Below are positions 1 to 6,662 of a stretch of DNA of 19,746 nt, piece after piece (the stretch's first letter is position 1; every line of letters begins with the position of its first letter). The position numbers were made by a program, and so were the translations under genes. Origin of the DNA: Crocinitomicaceae bacterium (GTDB taxonomy: Bacteria; Bacteroidota; Bacteroidia; Flavobacteriales_D; Crocinitomicaceae); NCBI GenBank assembly GCA_015662935.1, contig DQTF01000172.1, positions 1 through 19,746 of the forward strand, read 5' to 3'. The notes under the pieces are model-generated. The model was not told the origin of the DNA. It saw nothing but the letters and a program-made list of their open reading frames with translations, and made no database searches.

Positions 1-324
1 GGTTGGATATAAACAAATAGGAAATTCCGTGCTTTCTGACGCAAAAGATATTTCTCCAATTTTCGTAACTGTAACTTTCCAAGATTTAGCATCTTCAAGA
101 ATTTTTAATTGAATGTCAATTGGGTAAAGCCGTGAGTAAATTATGTGAGGATTTGTACTTGATTGTATTGTTATTCTATCATCATATACAAGAGTTTTTA
201 TAATGTCAATAGAATTTTCATATTCAATTTTTAACTTTTCGCTTACTTGTCTTAAAGGCATTCCATTGAAATCACTTGAATTCATAAAGAAGTCATATAC
301 TTTATTTTCAATTTGTTTTTTCAA
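1..324 (-). CDS. Unknown protein, N-terminal part only (runs off the left edge); possible winged-helix start
   Basis: An open minus-strand frame continues past base 1, so only about 108 N-terminal residues are present. An in-frame TGA at 342-340 limits the start. The first ATG is at 285, but the preceding codons from a TTG at 324 read LKKQIENKVYDFF and would form the first helix of what looks like a helix-turn-helix fold. The later segments PLRQVSEKL and ENSIDIIKTLVYDDRI then act as helices two and three, so I prefer the TTG start. A mixed strand and helix region follows, ending with FPICLYPT at the edge. The gene lies just downstream of serS on the same strand, with a 78-base gap. I do not recognise the family. 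Composition is plausible for a real protein, but coding status rests on an open frame and predicted structure only. Confidence 0.5.
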   Translation of the reverse strand, partial: MKKQIENKVYDFFMNSSDFNGMPLRQVSEKLKIEYENSIDIIKTLVYDDRITIQSSTNPHIIYSRLYPIDIQLKILEDAKSWKVTVTKIGEISFASESTEFPICLYPT

Positions 325-402
325 ATGATGTTGGTTTTTTCAGCTTGCGTACAACAAGTGCCTATATCAATCTTTAAATTTTCCAATCCAATTCCCCAAT
401 CA

Positions 403-1671
403 TTAAATCCTCTCAAAATTCAAGTACTTATGCAAACAGCTAGGTATTTCCACACCATTCTCTATTTGATGATTCTCTAACAGCGACGCAACAATTCTCG
501 GCAAAGCCAAAGCAGAACCATTTAAAGTGTGACACAATTGAGATTTCTTATCTGCGTTCTTAAATCTTAATTTCAAACGAGTTGATTGGAAGGTATCGAA
601 ACGAGAAACAGAACTCACCTCTAACCATTTTTCTTGTGCGGCAGAATAAACTTCGAAATCGTAAGTCATAGCAGCAGCAAAACCTGTATCTCCTCCACAA
701 AGACGGAGTACTCGGTACTGAAGTCCTAATTTCTCTAATAAAGATTTCACATGTTCCATCATTTCTTCCAAAGCTGCTTCAGAATTATCAGGGTGCTCTA
801 CTCGAACTATTTCCACTTTGTCAAATTGATGCAAACGATTTAATCCGCGGACATCTTTCCCATAAGAACCTGCTTCTCTTCTAAAACAAGGTGTATAACC
901 TGTAATTTTTATCGAAAAATCATCGTTTGGGAGAATGACATCTCTATAGATGTTCGTTAAAGGAACCTCTGCTGTTGGAATTAAATACAAATCATCAACT
1001 GGCATGTAATACATCTGTCCTTCCTTATCTGGAAGTTGCCCCGTTCCCATTGCCGAGGCTTCGTTCACAACTAATGGTGCTTGATGTTCAATATATCCAG
1101 CTTTTTCTGCTTCATCGAGGAAGAAAGCAATCAATGCGCGTTGCAACTTTGCTCCTTTACCAATATACATTGGAAAACCTGCGCCTGTTATTTTTACACC
1201 TAATTCAAAATCAATGAGGTTGAACTTATCAGTAATCTCCCAATGAGGCATCGGTTTGAAATCAAAATTAGGAGCTTCTCCAGCTTCAAATATTGTTTCA
1301 TTATCCAATTCACTTTTTCCAGCTTTCACCAATTGGTTTGGAACATTGGGTAATTGATACATTAACTCCGTAATGTCATTTTGCAAAACATCTACCTTTT
1401 CTTTCAGCTCACCTTCTTGAACTTTAAGAACAGATGTTTGTGCTTTTGCTTCGTTGGCTTCTTGTTGTTTTCCTTCTTTAAAAAGAATTCCAATTTGCTT
1501 AGAGATTTGATTCATTTTAGAAGCAACCTCTTCTAGTTTTGCTTTTTCAGCACGCCACTCTTCATCTTTAGAAAGTACGTTCTCAACAATTTCAGAAGCA
1601 TCAAAATGACGTTTCTTTAATCCTTCTATTACACTTTCTTTATCGGTTCTTAAACGCTGAATCTCTAACAT
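403..1671 (-). CDS. serS: Serine--tRNA ligase
   Basis: Charges tRNA-Ser (and tRNA-Sec where present) with serine through a seryl-adenylate, in the cytoplasm. At 422 residues it has the normal family length. Residues about 1-105 are the long charged N-terminal helical arm (coiled coil) that grips the long variable arm of tRNA-Ser. The class II catalytic core follows: TAEVPL at 233-238, motif 2 at about 260-287 (FRREAGSYGKDVRG then HQFDKVE), GGDTGFAAAMTYDFE at 326-340, and motif 3 around R392 with LLENHQ at 397-402. Family motif 3 usually has a glycine just before the arginine; here it is proline (ALALPR). The ATG at 1671 is well placed for the arm. The gene is transcribed away from rpmA, with the rplU-rpmA terminator between them, so it probably has its own promoter. 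Confidence 0.97.
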   Translation of the reverse strand: MLEIQRLRTDKESVIEGLKKRHFDASEIVENVLSKDEEWRAEKAKLEEVASKMNQISKQIGILFKEGKQQEANEAKAQTSVLKVQEGELKEKVDVLQNDITELMYQLPNVPNQLVKAGKSELDNETIFEAGEAPNFDFKPMPHWEITDKFNLIDFELGVKITGAGFPMYIGKGAKLQRALIAFFLDEAEKAGYIEHQAPLVVNEASAMGTGQLPDKEGQMYYMPVDDLYLIPTAEVPLTNIYRDVILPNDDFSIKITGYTPCFRREAGSYGKDVRGLNRLHQFDKVEIVRVEHPDNSEAALEEMMEHVKSLLEKLGLQYRVLRLCGGDTGFAAAMTYDFEVYSAAQEKWLEVSSVSRFDTFQSTRLKLRFKNADKKSQLCHTLNGSALALPRIVASLLENHQIENGVEIPSCLHKYLNFERI

Positions 1672-1688
1672 TTGGTTTTATTTTTTGG

Positions 1689-1696
1689 CAAATTTA
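1689..1696 (-). promoter_or_regulatory. Candidate serS promoter, -7 element only
   Basis: Read on the minus strand this is TAAATTTG, a full match to the Bacteroidota -7 consensus TAnnTTTG, with its 3' end 18 bases before the serS ATG. No TTG sits 18-20 bases upstream, because that position falls in the T-run and stem of the upstream terminator. The leader would be very short (about 10-15 nt). The assignment rests on one element. Confidence 0.4.
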
Positions 1697-1708
1697 ATTA
1701 TTCTTTAC

Positions 1709-1750
1709 AAAAAAAGGCGAACTCCGAAGCATCGGAATTCGCCTTTTTTA
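1709..1750 (-). terminator. Rho-independent terminator of the rplU-rpmA operon
   Basis: A near-perfect inverted repeat. The outer arms at 1710-1721 and 1738-1749 (AAAAAAGGCGAA against TTCGCCTTTTTT) are continued, after one mismatched pair, by TCCGA (1723-1727) and TCGGA (1732-1736) around a four-base loop. On the minus strand the stem is followed by a run of seven T, 16 bases after the rpmA stop. The A-run and T-run on both sides make it potentially bidirectional, but no plus-strand gene ends here. Confidence 0.9.
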
Positions 1751-1766
1751 ATAATTGACGTTCTAT

Positions 1767-2036
1767 TTACGCTTCAGCAGTCTCAAATGGGACTACCGAT
1801 ACAAATGAACGATTATTTCTTTTCTTACGGAATTCTACAGTACCATCAGTTAATGCGAACAAAGTATGATCTTTACCCATTCCAACATTTACACCTGGAT
1901 GATGTTGTGTTCCTCTTTGACGAACGATAATGTTACCAGCAATTGCTGCTTGTCCACCAAAAATTTTCACTCCTAATCGCTTACTTTCTGATTCACGACC
2001 ATTTTTAGAACTACCTACTCCTTTCTTATGTGCCAT
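1767..2036 (-). CDS. rpmA: Large ribosomal subunit protein bL27
   Basis: A component of the 50S subunit whose N-terminal tail reaches towards the peptidyl-transferase centre. At 89 residues it has family length and shows the conserved pattern: MAHKKGVGSSKNGRES at the start, LGVKIFGGQ in the middle, then IIVRQRGTQHHPG and NVGMGKDHTLFAL. The N-terminus starts directly with MAHKK and lacks the Firmicutes-type cleaved extension. It follows rplU on the same strand with a 40-base gap, the usual L21-L27 pair, and is closed by a strong terminator 16 bases downstream. Expression is expected from the rplU promoter. Confidence 0.97.
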   Translation of the reverse strand: MAHKKGVGSSKNGRESESKRLGVKIFGGQAAIAGNIIVRQRGTQHHPGVNVGMGKDHTLFALTDGTVEFRKKRNNRSFVSVVPFETAEA

Positions 2037-2052
2037 TGTCTTAAAATTTTAT

Positions 2053-2069
2053 CTTCGAATAAATCGAAG
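2053..2069 (-). repeat. Small hairpin between rplU and rpmA
   Basis: CTTCGA and TCGAAG form a six-base perfect stem around a five-base A/T loop, inside the 40-base gap between rplU and rpmA. There is no T-run after it, so it is not a classical terminator. It could stabilise the downstream message or mark a processing site. No function is demonstrated. Confidence 0.4.
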
Positions 2070-2076
2070 CGATTAA

Positions 2077-2388
2077 TTACGCTTTAATATCTGTAATCGT
2101 AATTGCTGTGAAGCTCTGACGATGTCCATTCTTTTTCTTGTAACCTTTTCTTCTATTCTTTCTGAATACGATTACTTTATCTCCTTTTACGTGTGCTTCT
2201 ACTTTTGCAGAAACTTTTGCACCTTTTATAGCTGGGGCGCCTAATTGAACCTTACCATCGTTTTCAACAAGAAGAACTTTATCGAAAGATATTTTCTTCC
2301 CTTCTTCTGCATCTAAACGGTGGACAAAGATCTTTTGGTCTTTTTGCACTTTAAACTGCTGCCCTGCTATCTCCACTATTGCGTACAT
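2077..2388 (-). CDS. rplU: Large ribosomal subunit protein bL21
   Basis: A 50S subunit protein that binds 23S rRNA. At 103 residues it has family length. Recognisable segments are the start MYAIVEIAGQQFKVQ, the middle KVLLVENDGKVQLGAP, and the basic RNA-binding stretch VIVFRKNRRKGYKKKNGHRQ near residues 73-92, ending in TAITITDIKA. It is first in the rplU-rpmA operon, with a consensus Bacteroidota promoter 43 bases before the ATG. Confidence 0.97.
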   Translation of the reverse strand: MYAIVEIAGQQFKVQKDQKIFVHRLDAEEGKKISFDKVLLVENDGKVQLGAPAIKGAKVSAKVEAHVKGDKVIVFRKNRRKGYKKKNGHRQSFTAITITDIKA

Positions 2389-2430
2389 ATAGCTATTGTT
2401 TTTTAATTATTATTAATCCAAAATGGAGGA

Positions 2431-2460
2431 CAAAGATACAGGTTTTAGTTAACAATGCAA
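2431..2460 (-). promoter_or_regulatory. rplU-rpmA promoter (Bacteroidota consensus)
   Basis: On the minus strand, TTG (2460-2458) is separated by exactly 19 bases from TATCTTTG (2438-2431). This matches the primary sigma consensus TTG-N19-TAnnTTTG described for Bacteroidota. Transcription should begin near 2425, giving a leader of about 35-40 nt. The upstream element lies two bases from the stop codon of the transporter gene, so the promoter occupies nearly the whole gap. Confidence 0.8.
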
Positions 2461-2462
2461 TG

Positions 2463-3389
2463 TTAATGAGTGTTTTTTTTAGATACAACCTGCTTTTTTC
2501 CTAAATAATTAGCAATAAACACTCCTAGTAGCACAATTCCCATGGCTATAATCTGAATCCATCCTATTTGTTCTCCAAAATACAAACCTATTACAACAGC
2601 AACAATCGGAATGAGGTAAGTTACACTTGTCGCAAATAATACAGAGGAAATAGAGATCATTTTATTAAAAATAATTAATGCCATTGCTGTACCTATAACA
2701 CTAAGAATGGTAATATAAAACAATCCTTCTAATGCAAATTCATTTGTTTTAATTGTTTCAATGACTCCGCTTTTTAAACCAATCAGCAAGCTAGGAAGTA
2801 GAATAACAGAGAAAGCCAAAGCAGCTAATTCAATACTCCTGAGGTGAGGTAATTTATACTTAATCGTATTTACACTAATTGCATAACAAAAGGTTGCTCC
2901 TACGATTGCAAAAATATGCGACCACTCCCCTTTCACTTCAAAATTCTTCCCTGAAATCATTAACAACACAACACCGACTACCCCGATTACAACGCCTAAC
3001 GATTGTAACTTATTCAGCCGTTCTTTGAAAACAAAAAAACCAATTGTTAAAGCAAATATTGGTGTAAAGCTATTCATCATACCTGCCAAACCTGAAGAAA
3101 CACCTGTTTCTGCATAGGTAAATAAATAGGCCGGAAAAAAATTACCACACAAACCAACAACACAGAGAAAGAGAAAAGTTTTGATATCCTTGAGTTTTGA
3201 CATGGACCTGAATGCAAAAGGCAACAAAACACTTCCTGCAATCACCATTCTTAGTGACGCAACTTCAACATCAGAAAAAATTGGCTGACCAGGAGTAGTA
3301 AACATCCCTCTTTTCATTAAAATAAAGGAACTCCCCCAAATCACTGAGAGGGTAATTAAGTACAACCATGCTTTACTTTCTTTTGACAT
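2463..3389 (-). CDS. EamA/DMT-superfamily transporter
   Basis: An inner-membrane protein of 308 residues with the ten-helix layout of the drug/metabolite transporter superfamily. There are two homologous EamA halves, about residues 8-146 and 158-295. The first half begins with the typical WLYLITLSVIWGSSFILMKRG and ends its fourth helix with FTPIFALTIGFFVFKERL. The second half contains the matching YLIPIVAVVIGLYFGEQ. A short basic tail follows (KKQVVSKKNTH). Substrate cannot be inferred: members export amino acids, sugars, nucleosides or metabolites. The start codon lies within overlapping divergent promoters, and the message is probably leaderless or nearly so. It is a single-gene unit upstream of, and co-directional with, rplU. 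Confidence 0.9.
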   Translation of the reverse strand: MSKESKAWLYLITLSVIWGSSFILMKRGMFTTPGQPIFSDVEVASLRMVIAGSVLLPFAFRSMSKLKDIKTFLFLCVVGLCGNFFPAYLFTYAETGVSSGLAGMMNSFTPIFALTIGFFVFKERLNKLQSLGVVIGVVGVVLLMISGKNFEVKGEWSHIFAIVGATFCYAISVNTIKYKLPHLRSIELAALAFSVILLPSLLIGLKSGVIETIKTNEFALEGLFYITILSVIGTAMALIIFNKMISISSVLFATSVTYLIPIVAVVIGLYFGEQIGWIQIIAMGIVLLGVFIANYLGKKQVVSKKNTH

Positions 3390-3412
3390 GATGCAAAAAT
3401 AGTTTAACTTTG
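3383..3412 (+). promoter_or_regulatory. Promoter of the type IX cargo gene (Bacteroidota consensus)
   Basis: TTG (3383-3385), a 19-base spacer, and TAACTTTG (3405-3412) give a perfect match to TTG-N19-TAnnTTTG. Transcription should begin around 3416-3420, leaving an A/T-rich leader of about 30 nt before the ATG at 3448. The upstream element overlaps the start-codon region of the divergent transporter gene. Confidence 0.75.
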
Positions 3413-3423
3413 ATCACTACAAA
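3394..3423 (-). promoter_or_regulatory. Promoter of the EamA transporter gene, overlapping the opposite promoter
   Basis: On the minus strand, TTTG (3423-3420) is followed after 18 bases by TATTTTTG (3401-3394), a full TAnnTTTG match. The predicted start (about 3390-3387) coincides with the ATG at 3389, so the transcript would be leaderless or nearly so. The element sits inside the spacer of the plus-strand promoter. Confidence 0.6.
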
Positions 3424-3447
3424 TCAAAAAAAAATATTTTATATTTT

Positions 3448-5022
3448 ATGAAAAATTTACTTTTTACATTATTAGCGATTGCATTTTTAAAAACTAGCTC
3501 TGCACAAACTGAACAGTCAACTATTAATTTCAACACGTGCTCTGCTATTGTATCTAATTCTGGGACACTTTTCACAGACCCCGTTAATTTTACAGCAGGA
3601 TACGAATACCCTAAAGGTTCGGGAAAAACCTTAATATACAGCTCCTCTTTTATGTTCGGAGCTACAGATGTAAATGGTGATACATTATTATCATCAACAA
3701 CATTTCAACCAGATGTTGAACTATTTAACGGCCCTCATTCAGCTACAAACAATTACCCTACTCAAATATCTATTTGGACAATGGCTAAAAGTGATGTTGA
3801 CTACCACATCGCCAACTACTCTCAACCAGGATACACATTGACTGCTCGTATTGAATTTTGGCCAGGGAATGGTGACGCTTTATATGGGCAAAACTCTAAC
3901 CTTGCACCATTTGTTGATGTAAACAACAACAACATTTACGAACCTCTACTTGGTGATTACCCAGACATAAGAGGCGATTTTGCCAAATACATCATCATGA
4001 ACGACTCTGAAAAAAGCCATACAAACTCAAACACAGCCCCATTAGGAATTGAAGTTCATTTAATGTTCTATCAATATACTAGCTCCGACTACCTCGATAG
4101 TACTACTTTTATCAACATGAGGGTTTACAATTACAGTACTAATGACTACACCGACTTTGTTAGCTCAATATTTCTAGATGCTGATATCGGTTACTATGCT
4201 GATGATTTTCTTGGGTGTGACTCAACAAAAAACCTAGTATACGGATACAACGGTGATGCATTCGACGAAAATAATGGAGGAGGTATTGGATACGGAGCAA
4301 CGCCTGCTTGTCTTGGTATAGTTTCTCTAAATCAAGACATTTCATCGTTCCTTACCTATTCTGGTGGCTCATTTTTTCCATACTCAATACCAAGCACAAA
4401 GTCAGGCATATGGAATGTGATGCATGGAAAATGGCAAGACGGAACACCAATTTACTATGGAGGCACTGGGACCGCAGGATCAACAGGCGTTACCTCAACG
4501 CCTACCAACTTTCAATACAGCGGAAACCCTAACTCACCTGGAGAATGGTCTGAAATTAACGTAAACAACCCTCCTGGGGATAGACGTGCAATTTTAAGTA
4601 TTAAAGAAGCTAATTTACCAGCCGGGGGAAGTCAATGCTATGATTTTGCTGTCATTGCAAATATGCAAAGCGACAATCTTACAAACGTTCAAAACATTTA
4701 CAACATATCCGATCAGGTTCAAAGTTTTTATGACAATCAAAATTTTAATTGCAACCAAGTAACAGTTGGAATTGAAGAAAACGAATTAAATACTTTTCAA
4801 GTATATCCTAACCCAAACGAAGGAGTTCTCAATATCAAAAATAGAATGACTACCAATGAGATAAAAATAACAATCACTGATATCTCAGGTAGGACTGTTT
4901 ATCAAAAACAACTTGACAACAAGCCAATTATCTCTCTTGGTTTTAACCAACAGCCTGGCTCTTATTTCATTACAATCACATCAAACAATGATAGCGCCAC
5001 AAAAAGCATCATTTTGAAGTAA
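3448..5022 (+). CDS. Secreted protein with type IX secretion (T9SS) C-terminal sorting domain
   Basis: A 524-residue exported protein of unknown specific role. A Sec signal peptide occupies residues 1-19 (hydrophobic LLFTLLAIAFL, cleavage after TSSA before Q20). The last 75 or so residues are a type A sorting domain: FQVYPNPNEGVLNI at 450-463, ITDISGRTVY in the middle, PGSYFITI, and a final basic-hydrophobic KSIILK. This directs the protein through the outer membrane by T9SS, after which the domain is normally removed. The body holds acidic turns resembling calcium-binding repeats (DVNGDT at 74-79, DVNNNNIYEPLLGDYPD at 157-173) and is rich in N, S, T and Y, as usual for surface proteins. I see no enzyme motif. 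It is a single-gene unit with its own promoter and terminator. Confidence 0.9.
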   Translation: MKNLLFTLLAIAFLKTSSAQTEQSTINFNTCSAIVSNSGTLFTDPVNFTAGYEYPKGSGKTLIYSSSFMFGATDVNGDTLLSSTTFQPDVELFNGPHSATNNYPTQISIWTMAKSDVDYHIANYSQPGYTLTARIEFWPGNGDALYGQNSNLAPFVDVNNNNIYEPLLGDYPDIRGDFAKYIIMNDSEKSHTNSNTAPLGIEVHLMFYQYTSSDYLDSTTFINMRVYNYSTNDYTDFVSSIFLDADIGYYADDFLGCDSTKNLVYGYNGDAFDENNGGGIGYGATPACLGIVSLNQDISSFLTYSGGSFFPYSIPSTKSGIWNVMHGKWQDGTPIYYGGTGTAGSTGVTSTPTNFQYSGNPNSPGEWSEINVNNPPGDRRAILSIKEANLPAGGSQCYDFAVIANMQSDNLTNVQNIYNISDQVQSFYDNQNFNCNQVTVGIEENELNTFQVYPNPNEGVLNIKNRMTTNEIKITITDISGRTVYQKQLDNKPIISLGFNQQPGSYFITITSNNDSATKSIILK

Positions 5023-5048
5023 CAATTACAACCTCTTAATAAATTAAG

Positions 5049-5074
5049 CCTCAGAAATTTCTGAGGTTTTTTTT
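5049..5074 (+). terminator. Rho-independent terminator after the T9SS cargo gene
   Basis: The 18-base palindrome CCTCAGAAATTTCTGAGG (5049-5066) folds into a seven-base stem with a four-base AATT loop. It is followed immediately by eight T (5067-5074), and lies 26 bases after the stop codon. It separates the cargo gene from the mraZ regulatory region. Confidence 0.92.
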
Positions 5075-5125
5075 GTGTCGAAAGTTTTAATAGCAACAAT
5101 AAGTTTTCAACAACAAAAATCATTC

Positions 5126-5144
5126 TTACCACTTTTTACCACTA
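5126..5144 (-). promoter_or_regulatory. Putative MraZ operator, distal copy (inverted)
   Basis: On the minus strand this reads TAGTGGTAAAAAGTGGTAA, two AGTGGTAA boxes at 10-base pitch. It is a perfect inverted copy of the element at 5245-5263. MraZ in other bacteria binds tandem GTGG- or TGGG-core boxes at about 10-base pitch upstream of its own gene. Assignment here is by motif and position only. Confidence 0.65.
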
Positions 5145-5152
5145 TAAAATTA

Positions 5153-5184
5153 TTTGCTAAAGCCCTTTATTATTGATACTTTTA
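5153..5184 (+). promoter_or_regulatory. Candidate mraZ operon promoter
   Basis: TTTG (5153-5156), a 20-base spacer, and TACTTTTA (5177-5184) match the Bacteroidota consensus except for the final G of the -7 element. The candidate lies between the two operator copies and would give a leader of about 105 nt. A rival -7-like TATTTTTA at 5272-5279 has no TTG at the correct distance. The assignment is uncertain. Confidence 0.4.
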
Positions 5185-5244
5185 CAAAAAGAAGTGTAAC
5201 CTTTTGTTATTAACAACGTCTATACTTATCAACAATATGAAATC

Positions 5245-5263
5245 TAGTGGTAAAAAGTGGTAA
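5245..5263 (+). promoter_or_regulatory. Putative MraZ operator, proximal copy
   Basis: TAGTGGTAAAAAGTGGTAA: two direct AGTGGTAA boxes at 10-base pitch, 33 bases before the mraZ ATG. The same 19 bases occur inverted at 5126-5144, 100 bases upstream. The sequence AAAAAGTGG also resembles the AAAGTGG core reported for MraZ in mollicutes. MraZ autoregulation through this site is inferred, not shown. Confidence 0.7.
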
Positions 5264-5296
5264 ATATCTACTATTTTTACAACTATTAAAATCGTT

Positions 5297-5755
5297 ATGG
5301 CAGGATTAGTAGGTGAATTTGAAGTTAAACTGGACGCTAAAGGGCGTTTCATGTTTCCTTCCGGGTTGCGGAAGCAACTTCCGCCTGCGTGTCAACGAGA
5401 TTTCATGTTGAATAAAGGTTTTGAGGACTGCTTAACACTGTTCCCTCTTACAGATTGGGAAAAAATCAGTAAAAAGCTTTCTAAAATGAACTTATTCAAA
5501 CCAAAAAACAGAATGTTCTACCGTCTATTTCATCAAGGAGCCAAGTTGGTTAACCTTGATAAGGCGGGAAGAGCATTGATTCCAGTCAGTCACATGGAAC
5601 GTGTTGGTTTGAAGCAAGAAGCAATGTTAATTGCTTACAATGACAGAATTGAAATCTGGGACAAGTCTAAGTACTTCGAAATGATCGAAGGCTCCATGGC
5701 GGATTTTGCTGATTTAGCAGATGAAGTAATGGGGGACTTGGAAAATGGAGAATAA
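5297..5755 (+). CDS. mraZ: MraZ, transcriptional regulator of the dcw operon
   Basis: A DNA-binding protein of the SpoVT-AbrB swapped-hairpin fold. In other bacteria it forms ring-shaped oligomers and represses or activates its own operon. At 152 residues it has normal length with two AbrB-like repeats: DAKGRFMFPSGLR at 13-25 and DKAGRALIP at 88-96. The basic arginine and lysine positions in each repeat are the expected DNA contacts. It is first in the dcw operon, preceded by the inverted operator-like elements. The ATG at 5297 fits the family N-terminus (MAGLVGEFEVKLDAKGR). The 3' end overlaps rsmH by 11 bases, implying coupled translation. Confidence 0.96.
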   Translation: MAGLVGEFEVKLDAKGRFMFPSGLRKQLPPACQRDFMLNKGFEDCLTLFPLTDWEKISKKLSKMNLFKPKNRMFYRLFHQGAKLVNLDKAGRALIPVSHMERVGLKQEAMLIAYNDRIEIWDKSKYFEMIEGSMADFADLADEVMGDLENGE

Positions 5756-6662
5756 TCACAACTATCACGTACCAGTATTATTGCAAGATTGCATCAATGC
5801 ATTAGATATTGACCCAAATGGAACTTACATTGATGTAACTTTTGGTGGAGGAGGTCATTCTCAAGAGATTTTTAAACTTCTATCAGAGAAAGGACAGCTT
5901 ATTTCTTTTGACCAAGACAAAGATGCGGAGAAGAACGCGTGGGAAGCATCCAACTTTCATTTTGTTGCAGCAAATTTTGAACATATCAGCAACCACTTAA
6001 GAATGCTTGGGATTAAACAGGTCGATGGGATTCTTGCAGATCTAGGAGTGTCATCTCACCAATTTGATGAGATTTCGAGAGGATTCTCTTTTAGAGGAGA
6101 TGCTAAATTAGATATGCGAATGAATCAAAATGCAGAGTTGTCGGCTGCGGATTTAATCAATAATTATGAAGAAGCAGAATTAGTTCGTGTTTTTAGCAGT
6201 TATGGAGAGGTTAAGAACTCTCGAAAACTCGCATCGACAATTATTGCTGCAAGACTTAATAGAAAAATAAAGACTACTGGAGAATTCACTGCGATTATAG
6301 AACATTGCGCTCCGAAATACAAAGAACATAAATACTTCGCGCAAGTTTTTCAGTCCATTCGAATTGAAGTAAACAGCGAAATGAGAGCATTGGAATCCTT
6401 CTTAACTCAATGCGAGAAAATAATTAAACCGGGCGGACGACTGGTTGTCATGTCCTACCATTCTTTAGAAGATAGACTTGTTAAAAATTACATGAAACGA
6501 GGTTCTCTTTCTGGAGAAATAACCAAAGATTTTTTTGGAAATGTATTGAAACCATTTACAGAGGTCGTGAGAAAACCAATCATTCCCAGCGAAGAAGAAA
6601 TAGAGCGTAACAACAGAGCGCGTAGTGCAAAATTAAGAATAGCAGAGCGAAATGGAGAATGA
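5745..6662 (+). CDS. rsmH: 16S rRNA (cytosine(1402)-N(4))-methyltransferase RsmH
   Basis: Methylates N4 of C1402 in the 16S rRNA P-site using S-adenosylmethionine (older name MraW). At 305 residues it has typical length. The SAM-binding loop is DVTFGGGGHS at 30-39. Further signature motifs are ILADLGVSSHQFD (96-108), RGFSFRGDAKLDMRMN (112-127), FQSIRIEVNSE (202-212) and SYHSLEDRLVKNYM (237-250). It starts inside the mraZ 3' end and overlaps the ftsL-like gene by 11 bases (6652-6662). Confidence 0.97.
   Translation: MENNHNYHVPVLLQDCINALDIDPNGTYIDVTFGGGGHSQEIFKLLSEKGQLISFDQDKDAEKNAWEASNFHFVAANFEHISNHLRMLGIKQVDGILADLGVSSHQFDEISRGFSFRGDAKLDMRMNQNAELSAADLINNYEEAELVRVFSSYGEVKNSRKLASTIIAARLNRKIKTTGEFTAIIEHCAPKYKEHKYFAQVFQSIRIEVNSEMRALESFLTQCEKIIKPGGRLVVMSYHSLEDRLVKNYMKRGSLSGEITKDFFGNVLKPFTEVVRKPIIPSEEEIERNNRARSAKLRIAERNGE

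Noticed and set aside
346..360. CTTGCGTACAACAAG as an integron attC or attachment site
   Set aside because: The arms are only four bases and no integrase, cassette or second copy is visible.
5202..5228. TTG (5204-5206) and TATACTTA (5221-5228) as the mraZ promoter
   Set aside because: The spacer is only 14 bases and the -7 element lacks the TTTG ending; the pair at 5153-5184 fits better.
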